A stretch of DNA of 64,000 nucleotides from Brachionus manjavacas (lineage: Eukaryota > Rotifera > Eurotatoria > Ploima > Brachionidae): assembly GCA_019054805.1 (NCBI GenBank), contig JAHQIY010000019.1, forward strand, positions 774,001 to 838,000, read 5' to 3'. Below, piece by piece: positions 45,000-54,588 of the stretch (the stretch's first letter is position 1; every line of letters begins with the position of its first letter). The notes beneath the pieces were generated by a model. That model ran no database searches, was not told the DNA's origin, and was given only the letters and a program-made list of their open reading frames with translations. The translations under genes and the position numbers were made by a program.

Positions 45000-47977
45000 G
45001 TTTATATTCTACGGTTGATTTAGTTTAATTAAATTAACAAAGCAGAACGACTAACGTAGTCACGCAATAGTAGAATTTTAATTCTTTTAGTTGATCTTCT
45101 TTATTGAATGTTACCGTAACACAATAATATGCCTCTTTTTCACAAAATTGATAATTATGCTTCTTTATTTTTAAATGTATTGACCATAGCTCGCCTAACA
45201 CCTCCACTTGGACCATCATTATTCACTGAAGCACTTAACTCTGCATCATAATACCAATTGACTTGATTGAATTTGTTTTGAATTTTATATATTTGTACAT
45301 ATCTCCACGCTGTCGCCTTTCTTTTAGAGTTTCTGATCCCAGACTAGCTAGCCTTGACTCATAATTCAAATTTCTAATTTGTGGAACTATTTCGTTGCTC
45401 GTTTTTGTTCTGTTTTAAATATATCCTTTTATAAGTAAGGATTCCAGGCAGCCACACAGTATTCTAGATGCGGTCTAACATATGTTTTGTAAAGTTGCAA
45501 GAATGATTAGACATCCCAATACACAAATGTTTTCTTGAGCATTCCAAGCATGTTGTTAAACACAGCTAGCTTTGTTTATTTTTTCAATTTACAGCTTCTT
45601 TTTTAAAAAGAAATGAGTCAATTTTGATAGAAATCTAAAAAACGAAAAATATTAAAATCTAGAAACCAAGTTAAGATAAGTTTACACTTTTTTTTCCTTT
45701 AGTCCTTGACGAAGTTACTTTCTCTAAAAAATAAAAATATTAGTTGTCTAATACTGAATGAAATATTTTTTTTTTTTATTGGAAATAATAATCAAGAAAA
45801 AAAACACCAAAATAAATAAAATTTTTTACTGATAGCAAGGATTTTCTCCATTTTCTGATTTTTAAACAAGTTTTTCGCATTTGGCAATGCATTAATGGGG
45901 TCCCCAGGGTCTTTAAGTGACCATACTCAAAAATTTTGGGATTTTTTAACTCTACTTTACTGTTATCAAATTTTTAAAATCCTCATACAATTATGAGTAT
46001 TGTGATGTCATTTCTCTTTAAAACTTTACGTCGTCATATTTCTTGAACTAATATTTATATATATAAGATAATTATATTCTCAAAAACCTCATCGCAAGAA
46101 AATACCCAACTTTCAATAAGAATTTCTATCCAAATTGTCGCATATCATTTGTATTTGAGAAAAAATGATTTATAAATTTAAAAAAATAAATCTGGAAATA
46201 AACTAAATTTAAAAATTTTCTTCTTTATTTGCCAATATTTGTATTAATAGATTTTTATATGAATTCTTTTTTCAGGATCTGTCTTTTTGATAAAACCGAA
46301 ATTTCACGAATAATTTTTTTACTCAATTAATATCTTAACTTTATTTCAGCCCATTTTTAGTTTAGATACCATGAAAGCCATTTGCTTGATTATATTTATT
46401 ATCAGTGTAAGAAAAACGGAGCGGCGGTGTCATCTCCAAAGTGCTTAAATCTTTTTTTCTACTGAAAAAAAAAGTCAAAAAAGCTAATTTTATAAATTTA
46501 TAACTAATTATGTAAGTATTTGATCGAATCAATAGGATTCTTATTCACTTTATCAGCTTATAGAAATTACACCGCTAATACCACCGTCACTCTATTTTCC
46601 AACACTTTTTATAATCAAGAAATTAAGGAATTCAAAACATTTAAAACCTTAAGCAAATAATTTTTTATTTTATTTTTTTGGTTTTAATGGTTGAATATTT
46701 AAAAATAAATTTTTCATATATTTATTATTAAAAAAGTAAATCGCTTTTTTAAAAAGACAAATAGAGAGGTAGTTGCTGTTACTGGTGATGGTACGAATGA
46801 TGGTCCAGCACTTAAAAGAGCCGATGTTGGCTTTGCCATGGGCATTCAAGGCACTGATGTAGCAAAAGAGGCATCAGACATAATCTTAACAGATGACAAT
46901 TTTAGTTCAATTGTAAAGGCAATGATGTGGGGCCGCAATGTTTACGACGCCATTGCTAAATTTCTGCAGTTTCAATTGACCGCTAATTTTTCAGCTGGTA
47001 TTTTCAGTGTAGTCTGTGCGGCAACAATTCAAGCTGTGCCACTAAAAGCTGTTCAAATGCTTTGGGTTAATTTGGTAATGGATACTTTGGCGTCTTTGGC
47101 TTTGGCCACTGAACCACCCACCGAAGACTTGCTTAAGAGAAAACCCTATGGACGCAACAAATCAATTATTTCTTACACAATGATGAAAAATATGCTCGGA
47201 CACGCTGTTTATCAACTTATAGTCCTGTTCGCTTTAGTATACAAAAGTAATTAAAAAATATTTAAAAATTATTTGTCAATTAATTTTTTTTTTAAGTTGA
47301 AGATTGGATGTTGGTTGATAGTGTTATCAAATATCATGATATAAGCAAGCTAAGAGATCCAAGCGTCCATTTTACCATTATATTCAATGCATTTGTCCTC
47401 ATGACTCTGTTTAATGAAATAAACGCTAGAAAAATTCATAACGAAAGGAACGTGTTCGCTGGTATTCAAAACAACATGGTATTTTTGCTTATTTGGCTTT
47501 TTTGTTTTATCGGACAAGTAAAATTTAAAAGAAAAAAAGAAAAAAAAATTTTTAAATTTTATTTAGATTTTAATAGTAAATTTTGGTGGCATAATATTTG
47601 CTGTAGAAAAACTAGAAATTGATCAATGGATGTGGTGTCTGGCATTGGGCTTCGGCTCTTTATTATGGGGCCAAGTTATTTCAAGTATTCCCAATAGTTT
47701 TGTTAAAAAGGTGGTAAGATTGATGAAGAAAAAGAAAGCCGAACCAGAACCTGTTGCTGATTTGGAGCATGAGATCGACGAGGATCAAGACGCGATCGAG
47801 AGGTCCAAGACACTTTGGATGCGCGGTGCTCACCGTTTGTCAAATCAGATTAAAGTAGTCGAAGTTTTTCAGGCAAAACTAAACGAAGTTATTGATGCCA
47901 GTGAAATGGGAAGTGTTATGTCTCTTAAAGAAAAAGTTAAAGGGCTGTCACAATCAAACGTCAATTTAGACGCTTAA
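40618..47977 (+). CDS. ATP2B: Plasma-membrane Ca2+-transporting ATPase (PMCA, 5 exons)
   Basis: A P-type ATPase that exports Ca2+ from the cell using ATP. Exons 40618-41524, 42840-44209, 46757-47246, 47297-47517 and 47567-47977 join in phase (GT-AG) to 1,132 residues, the usual length. Visible parts: membrane helices 1-2 ([33 protein letters not shown]); the actuator loop SSLTGETD (about 233); helix 4 [15 protein letters not shown]; the phosphorylation site [13 protein letters not shown] (D436); the hinge [15 protein letters not shown] (about 768); helices 5-10; and a C-terminal calmodulin-binding segment (about 1075-1103, [20 protein letters not shown]). The SDKTGTLT and C-terminal site separate PMCA from SERCA. 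The start at 40618 (MSDQQQ) is preferred over an upstream in-frame ATG at 40573. The tail after the calmodulin site is short. Intron 2 contains a LINE fragment. Confidence 0.96.
44969..45000. repeat. (TAA)n microsatellite, LINE tail
   Basis: About eleven TAA units. On the minus strand it is the (TTA)n tail of the LINE fragment beside it. Confidence 0.85.
44969..45545 (-). mobile_element. 5'-truncated LINE in PMCA intron 2
   Basis: On the minus strand from about 45545: [69 protein letters not shown], then a broken C-terminus and the (TTA)n tail. At least four frameshifts or stops are present. It is a CR1/L2-like end, antisense to the pump gene. Confidence 0.85.
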
Positions 47978-48094
47978 TTTATTTTCGCCAAACCACTTAA
48001 AATGCCATTAAAGATTGTTATTCTTAAATTTTTTTTTTAGATGAAATGATCAAAATCTAAATATTTGACAAAAAATTGTATTGATTAAATTTAG

Positions 48095-48100
48095 AATAAA
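48095..48100 (+). terminator. Poly(A) signal of the PMCA gene
   Basis: AATAAA, about 120 bases after the stop codon. Confidence 0.55.
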
Positions 48101-49769
48101 GTTGAATTCGAGAATAATATTTTATATTTATATATTTTATTTATATTTGTCATTTTAATAAAGTAAAAAAAAATTGGAAATTCTTTTATTGCATTCTAGA
48201 TATTTAACTTTATTTTATAAAATTACTTGCGTCAATTTTCGTTTGTTAATTTTACAATACTGTGAAGCATATAAAAAAGAGAATGTAAAATTTTTTTTTT
48301 TTTGCTTCTATAGACAAAAAAATAGCGAAAAGCTTAGGCAACTTGAAGTTCATGATCATGATAACATGATCTACATTTAAGAATCCAAATTATGGCTTTA
48401 AATGATATTTTAATATCAATTAAAATATATTACACCGAAAAAATGTTAAATTTTGTATTGCCAAATTTTAAAATATTGGTTTTGATTTTATTTTATTTCA
48501 GATAAAAATTAATTTAATCTTCCTCCTAGCTAAATATTAAACAAATCATGTTTAATAAAGTTTAAAAATTTAATATTAAAAATTTAATTAAAATTGGTAA
48601 AAAATGTCTTTTTTTTTAAACGAAAAACTAAAAATTTTGATTAGAAATTTACATTTGTCCAAAAACTGCAATTTGCCAAAAGCTTATCTGAATCAAAAAT
48701 GCAATACGACATTTATCGAGAAATATTTTATTTAATCATATAATTCAAAATGGGTCCTATTAAAGCACTAACCCCAAAATTTTGAAAATTTCCTGACTCC
48801 CACTTAATCTTACAACGAAAACCCCTAACAAATCTCCCATTATTCTTGTAGAAATTTTCACGGGCTTTCTAAAAATGTTTGGTTTTTGTCCAGGAAGTAA
48901 AGTTTGTAGACTTAAATAAAAAACTTTAGTTATAAATATTATAAATTATAATGCGAAATGCCAGAATTTTCTCAGCTTAATGAAAATGATGGTAGTTTTC
49001 TTAATTTCAATATTATTTTTAGCGAAAAAACAAAAATTTTGTAAATAAGTTTAAATGTAAAATATAAGAAAATAAAAATAAATTGAAAAAGAAAATGAAT
49101 TTCTTTCTTAAATAATTCGTTCTCTTCAAGTACTTAAACACTGTTATATGAAAACTTGATCAGATTGAGTGAGAGATAGAGCTCACACATTTGATTTGAA
49201 AACGCAAAAATCCAAGTATTCAAATATAAATAGTTAAATTATTATCTAAAGTAAAATAAAATCTTAATCAATATTTAAAATTTTTGAATACAAAATTTAG
49301 ATATATTTAAAGCAATAATGTGAATTCTAAATTTCTCTTTTAATTTTTCAAATAAAGATTTTAAAAGAATCAGTTGTAGATCAAATAGAAAAGAAAATAT
49401 ATTTTTAATTTGAATTAAAATAATAATAATTTTATATTTAATTAAAAAAAAATTTAAAAAGCTAATTTTCACATTTTTATAAAGATTTTAATCAATTAAA
49501 TTTTAATAATATGATCATAATTATGAACTGTAAGTTGCCGTTTCAGGACTTCAATCATGTTCAAGAAAATATAAATGTCAAATTTTATAAAATTGCAAGA
49601 CATTGAAATCCTTTTTTTTTAATTTAAAAAATTCCAAAATCTTATAAGCAATTAAAAAATATTTAGCTTGTTTGAAATTTTTGAATTTGAACAAAAATTT
49701 CTCTTTCCTAATAATTTCAGACTTTTATTCTAAAATCGGTGTTATCCTTTTTCAAATTTTTTTAATTAA
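48101..49769. other. AT-rich intergenic DNA
   Basis: No supported gene. The frame at 48174-48380 is low-complexity with no family signature. Confidence 0.55.
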
Positions 49770-50201
49770 ATGGCCGCAAAGCATTTTATAAATTTTAATG
49801 AGGAAAATTCAAAATATCATGAATTCGACTACAAAATCTTCAGAGACAATATTCTCATTCAATTGAGTCCAAACAAAATTCCATTAACTCTCTCGAACAA
49901 TAATGAAGAAACAGTGTTTCAATTCAGAAATGCAATCGTGTCAAATATGGCACTGAATCCATTTTTCTACAAAGATCATCACTGCACCTCTAACTACAAA
50001 AATTTTTACCGACTTTTAGTTGACACCCAGAACGGAGTCCAAAACAAGAATCAAGCAGCCCAGCTTTCTTTGCTTGTTCATTTTAGCAAATCTCTAATTG
50101 AGTCAAAAACAATGTGGGATAATTTTTTTGACATAATATCTAGTTTAAGCATAACTAGCGAAGAATTTTTATTTACAAAAATGAATTTAAATAAAAAATA
50201 A
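49770..50201 (+). CDS. Hypothetical protein, 143 residues
   Basis: The frame starts at an ATG (MAAKHFINFNEENSKYHEFD) and has even amino-acid use (His, Cys, Trp, Gln present), unlike the Lys/Asn/Phe noise frames nearby, so it is probably a real coding region. No signal peptide, membrane helix or known motif is visible. It ends SITSEEFLFTKMNLNKK. Directly downstream, in another frame and then after an acceptor-like site, are more coding-like pieces (50213-50450), so this may be the first part of a longer gene with a frameshift or an unseen intron. Confidence 0.5.
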   Translation: MAAKHFINFNEENSKYHEFDYKIFRDNILIQLSPNKIPLTLSNNNEETVFQFRNAIVSNMALNPFFYKDHHCTSNYKNFYRLLVDTQNGVQNKNQAAQLSLLVHFSKSLIESKTMWDNFFDIISSLSITSEEFLFTKMNLNKK

Positions 50202-50212
50202 ATGAAAAAATA

Positions 50213-50450
50213 TGCCAAGTAGTTGCGACGCTTACTGGACTCAAATATCTAACATTTGACTTTAATCTTCTAAATTTGAATTTTTTTACAATTTGACTTG
50301 AGCTATTGCATTGAGTTTCTGAATAATTTACTCAATGCAACTGATCAATTGCCTCAATTCGATTTATTTCAGTCCGGATGTGTTCACAACACAAGAAATT
50401 TAGTTTATCTGGCTATTGATTTTGATGACGATTTTGAAGAAATAGAATAA
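50213..50450 (+). pseudogene. LRR-like coding pieces after the hypothetical gene
   Basis: Two coding-like stretches: CQVVATLTGLKYLTFDFNLL (from 50213, stop at about 50296), and a 25-codon piece at 50373-50450 preceded by TTTATTTCAG, reading SGCVHNTRNLVYLAIDFDDD and ending EEIE. Both have the L--L-L--D spacing of leucine-rich repeats. No donor site links them neatly to each other or to 49770-50201, so this may be a decayed gene end or an incompletely resolved gene model. Confidence 0.3.
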
Positions 50451-51236
50451 CAGAAAGCTTAATTTTCATTTTTTTAAATAAATGAAAATCACCAAAGGTT
50501 ATTTTTATCAGAATCTGGATGATGCAAAAAATTCCAAAATACACATTTAAATTTTACATTCAAGTCATAGATTTGATTAGGATTCATTTTTAGATTATTT
50601 TTTGGTCTAATTGTAAGTTATTAATTTTGATTCAATTTTTGAAAAATAATAAAAATAATAATAATAAATTTTTAATTAAAGAGCTTTATGGCAGATAAAT
50701 AATAACTCTCAAGTAATTTTAAGATTGCTTCTTTTGAAAATCAGCATAAAAAAAAGAGCACTAATCAAAAGATGGAAATATAAGGGTCTTAAAAAACTTG
50801 AATTTTACAGAGGTTGCAAGATAAAAAATTCTTTTTTTAGAAAAAATTTACTATTTTTTTATTATTTATTGAAAATATAGTTCGGGTTATACCCTGGCAG
50901 TTTGAAATGGAATTTATAGAAAATGGTTTCTTATTAACTTTGATCCATAAAACTCTGATTTCTAATGATGGTATATCTGATTCAACTTGGTTATGTCTAT
51001 GCAATTTAAAATTAAAACATTTCAGAACTCTCCTGAAAGAGCTAATTCAAAATAAAAGAAATTCATGAATTTTGGTCCAAATTATCTTGCTTTCTAACTT
51101 TCATGCCTTTTTCTATTTTCGAACTAATGTTCCTTTTTTATTTTTTGTAATTTTATTTTTAGGTAATAATTTTTCACTTTTAAAAAAAAACACAAAAACA
51201 CAAAAAATCTTTTTATATTTTTTTTTTTTTTTTTTA
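50451..51236. other. AT-rich intergenic DNA
   Basis: No supported gene. Ends in a T-run leading into the retroelement tail. Confidence 0.55.
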
Positions 51237-51284
51237 CTTCTCCTTAAAGGAGGTTAATTCAATTCAATAAATAAATAAATAAAA
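51237..51284 (+). repeat. Retroelement 3' tail (dispersed repeat)
   Basis: CTTCTCCTTAAAGGAGGTTA (with the perfect hairpin CTCCTTAAAGGAG) then ATTCAATTCAATAAATAAAT. The inverted match is at 207-252. Confidence 0.6.
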
Positions 51285-51629
51285 CACATGCAAGTTTTGT
51301 AAAATTAAGATTTGATCAATTATAAAACATAATAAACAAGTTTTCTTTATAACAATTAAGAAAACTTTTTCTATTTCATCAAAAAGTTTAATTTCAAATA
51401 TGAAAATGCTTGCAATATTTACTTAAAATTATTTTTTATTTTGAAACATAGCACTATTTCAATGTTATTTCAACAGTGGATACATTTTGTAATTCAAACA
51501 CAAAAAATTAAACCGATAATTTACCTTTTTTTTTGTATTTTATTTATTTTTCTTAAATTCAAAAATAATTTTATTTTAGAAAAAAAAGTCTACGACCAGC
51601 ATTCAGATAAAAACAATGTTTCTTCTAGT

Positions 51630-51937
51630 TCAAAAATCATTTTGATTTGAAGAAGCTCCGCTTTTTGAGTTGGACTTGGTTGTGGTGAAATTTTCACGTC
51701 TCCATGTCTTCTTTAGAAAATCTTTAAAATTTTGATCAAAACAAAAATAGAAAACAAAATTACACAAAATCGATAGAGTAAAAAACAGATTACACAAATG
51801 TCTCATAAAATGATCAAAACGAAATTTGTAGCAGATAACAAGCAGAAAAAAATCGAATCTATTTGACACTTCATTTTTGTTTTGCAGACTATAAAAGTGC
51901 AAAAAAGAATATGCCATTGGAAAAAGCTCAAACACGC
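51630..51937 (-). pseudogene. C-terminal part of the interrupted seven-transmembrane receptor
   Basis: This minus-strand frame contains the last two membrane helices and the tail of the receptor whose first part lies at 58988-57773. From 51937 to 51755 it repeats exactly the sequence found at the other end of the retrotransposon (ELFPMAYSFLHFYSLQ...ILCNFV). From 51754 to the stop at 51632-51630 it supplies the unique end: FYFCFDQNFKDFLKKTWRR, then a Ser/Asn/Thr-rich tail. Joining 58988-57773 to 51754-51630 gives 1,341 bases, an intact frame, so this is the broken-off end of one gene. As it stands it has no promoter and starts inside the LTR. Confidence 0.8.
51755..51937. repeat. Left copy of the 183-bp duplication at the retrotransposon insertion
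   Basis: Identical by eye to 57773-57955, same orientation. It is receptor coding sequence (minus strand). Between it and the LTR are 7-9 bases (AAACACA, then CG) that do not occur at the other junction. Confidence 0.9.
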
Positions 51938-51944
51938 AAACACA

Positions 51945-52296
51945 CGTAAAAGTATTTGAATTTTTAAATTTCAAATTTTTATAAGTTATTTTGAAAGAGA
52001 TTATTTCTTTTGTTTTTTTGTTTTGTGTTTATACACTCTATCTCTAACACTCGTTTCGCATTCTCTCTCTCTCTCTCGCACACTATTATTCTTTGTTTGA
52101 TTACAGTGATTTAACTTAAGCCGTTTTCGTGTATGAAAACGTGAAAGCATTTTATTCTTCTATTTAAACACTTAACTTTTATGATTTATAAGTTTGTTGT
52201 TCGTTTTTTGCATTTTTAGTTTGAATAAAATACATTAAATCAAACCGTAAACGTTGTCTTTTAATATAATCCTAAGCCTGTTTGAAAACGTTTACA
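51945..52296 (+). repeat. 5' LTR
   Basis: 352 bases matching 57421-57772. It ends AAAACGTTTACA. The first base is C where the other copy has T, so the usual TG start reads CG. Inside are a (CT)n run and AATAAA near the end. Confidence 0.95.
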
Positions 52297-52298
52297 TT

Positions 52299-52312
52299 TG
52301 GTGATAGCGTGT
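52299..52312 (+). promoter_or_regulatory. Primer-binding site
   Basis: TGGTGATAGCGTGT starts two bases after the LTR. TGG complements a tRNA CCA end; I cannot name the tRNA. Confidence 0.55.
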
Positions 52313-52380
52313 GTTTGATCGAACTCAGTTTTAGCTTAAGTTGGTTGGCTTAGTCTTTCGTTGATTTAGTGTGTTAAGAA

Positions 52381-54588
52381 ATGGAAACCAAAAATATTGG
52401 CGTCAAGAGTTATGATGGTAATGGTGATCCAAAGGAGTTTAAGAGGATGTTTGAGTTGAACTCTATCATGTTAAACTGGGATCAAACAAAGAAGTTAACT
52501 ATATTACCATTGTTGTTGACTGGTAAAGCTGCTCGTTTGTTTGAAGCAATGAAGGACGAAGAGAAAGATAGCACTGATAGAATTTTTGAGATTTTAATAT
52601 CTGGGTGTTCTCAATCCGCTGAATCGATGCATCAAGAATTTCTTGACCGTGCTCCATTGCCTGAAGAAACCGTGGTTGATTTTGCAAGAGCATTGCAACG
52701 GTTATTGGAAAAAGCTGTTCCAACGTTGGGTAGCAACGAAAAGAAGGTATTTTTGAAGAATAAATTAGCTGCACATTTACCAGAGAACATGCGGTTATTG
52801 ATCAAGTTTCAAGCTGATAAGACATGGGATCAATTATTGCAGTGTCTAGAAGAAACTCTTCCAAATGTTAAAGCAAGTGCTATTGGTCATAGAAGTGATG
52901 GTACAATGGCTACACAATTCAAGTTTGAGTCAGGTGAGCCTGAAGTAAAAACTGAACCTTTAGAGGTTGATGCAAATGTTGCTCAATATAAGCATAGATT
53001 TCAAGGAGTATGTTTCTTTTGTAAGAAACCAGGTCACAAAAAAAGTGATTGTTTCAAATGGAAAAAGTCAATGGAAAAACAAAGTGGACACAATGGTAGT
53101 GAATACAAAGATGGTAGTAGTTCGAAAAAGGGCCAATTTGGTAATAGAAGAAAAATAAATGGTAGCTCAAGTGATGAGTTAGAGTTTAATTCAGTGCAGT
53201 TAGATGTAAAAAATAATGAGGTTCAAGTTGACGTTAATTTATCAGCTTGTGTTCCAAGTTTGATTTCAAAGAAATGCAAAATACGTTTCAATAATGATTT
53301 TGAAAAACAGAGATTTAAAGCATTGTTTGATGGTGGTGCAACAAATTCACTTATACGCTTTGATAGTCTAAGTACAAAGATGCAGAACGAAATTAAGTAT
53401 TTTTTGAATAAGCAAGTTGATATGAACAAACGGGGTTTCAAAAAGTTTCCAGTTACAATCAAAGGTGTCACAAGCCTTGTTTCTGAAGATTGTGTTGTAG
53501 CCCCGGTACTAATTTCAATTGGTTCATGGTCAGCTATTCATAGTTTTGTGATTACTGCGTCATTAAGAGACAAAGACATCATTTTAGGTAGGGATTTTCT
53601 GAAAAAATATGGTGTTGTTATAGATCATACAAACGATGAAATTATGATTGATGAGAACTTTTGTGACTTAAAAGGAGATTGGTACAATGCGGTACACCAA
53701 TCACCGTGTGTTACAGTAAATCATGTGGTTTTAGAACCTAGAAGTGAATCGTATGTGAAGTGTAGAGGAGTAAATTCGTTGTCTGAAAAAGATGTGATGT
53801 TTACACCTAAAAGTAATGGAGAGGGTGTCTATTGGAGTCATTGTGTAAGCAAAATGGATGAAAATGGTGACATTTATGTTAAAGTTTTAAACCTTAATAC
53901 AAAACCTGTAAAAGTTGAAGCAAATGATTACGTTGGATTTTCAACTGAAAATTTTGAATTAGTTGAAGAAAAAACAGAGATTGAAGTTGACAGTGCGACG
54001 CTTGGAACATACAGTAGTATGGCTGATGTTGAAGAAAAGTTAACAAAAATTAAGAAGGGTAAACGACTGTCAAAAGACCAATTTGGTAAATTGAATAGAG
54101 TACTCAAGGCAAAATTGAATGCATTTCAGTGGTCAGACAGAGACGTTGGTAGGACGCATCTAATTGAACACTCAATTGATACTGGGGACAGCAAGCCAAT
54201 TAATCAGAGACAATTTAGAATACCACAAGCGCTTCAAGGTGAAATGGACAAGCAAATTAACGAAATGTTGAGTAACAATTTAATTGAGGAGAGTACAAGT
54301 CCGTGGTGTAATCCGGTTATGATCGTGAAGCAGAAGACAAGAGATGGAAAGATTAAATATAGGTTTATAGCTGATATGAGAGGTTTAAATGCAGTGACTA
54401 AAAAGGACTCATTTCCTTTACCTCGAATAGACCAAGCTCTAGATGCACTTGGAGGAGCATATTTTTTTACTGTCATTGATATGGCCAGAGGTTATTTTCA
54501 AGTACCACTAAGTAAGAAAGACAAGGAAAAACTTCCTTTAGAGCTAACAATCGGTTGTATCAATGGGTTGTTATGCCACTTGGTTTGA
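52381..54588 (+). CDS. Gag-protease-RT (first part) of the Ty3/gypsy element
   Basis: 735 residues from the ATG 84 bases after the LTR. Residues about 1-170 are a retrotransposon Gag domain (VDFARALQRLLEKA, MRLLIKFQADKTWDQLLQCL). A CCHC zinc knuckle is at about 211-224 (CFFCKKPGHKKSDC). The aspartic protease is at about 313 (LFDGGATNSLI), with Gly where DSG/DTG is usual, and a matching ILGRDFL near 400. The RT begins about 600 (RQFRIPQALQGEMDKQINEM) and reaches the first catalytic block (FTVIDMARGYFQVPL). It then leaves frame at an A-run (about 54526-54531) and stops. One more A there would continue into the next frame. Confidence 0.92.
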   Translation: METKNIGVKSYDGNGDPKEFKRMFELNSIMLNWDQTKKLTILPLLLTGKAARLFEAMKDEEKDSTDRIFEILISGCSQSAESMHQEFLDRAPLPEETVVDFARALQRLLEKAVPTLGSNEKKVFLKNKLAAHLPENMRLLIKFQADKTWDQLLQCLEETLPNVKASAIGHRSDGTMATQFKFESGEPEVKTEPLEVDANVAQYKHRFQGVCFFCKKPGHKKSDCFKWKKSMEKQSGHNGSEYKDGSSSKKGQFGNRRKINGSSSDELEFNSVQLDVKNNEVQVDVNLSACVPSLISKKCKIRFNNDFEKQRFKALFDGGATNSLIRFDSLSTKMQNEIKYFLNKQVDMNKRGFKKFPVTIKGVTSLVSEDCVVAPVLISIGSWSAIHSFVITASLRDKDIILGRDFLKKYGVVIDHTNDEIMIDENFCDLKGDWYNAVHQSPCVTVNHVVLEPRSESYVKCRGVNSLSEKDVMFTPKSNGEGVYWSHCVSKMDENGDIYVKVLNLNTKPVKVEANDYVGFSTENFELVEEKTEIEVDSATLGTYSSMADVEEKLTKIKKGKRLSKDQFGKLNRVLKAKLNAFQWSDRDVGRTHLIEHSIDTGDSKPINQRQFRIPQALQGEMDKQINEMLSNNLIEESTSPWCNPVMIVKQKTRDGKIKYRFIADMRGLNAVTKKDSFPLPRIDQALDALGGAYFFTVIDMARGYFQVPLSKKDKEKLPLELTIGCINGLLCHLV

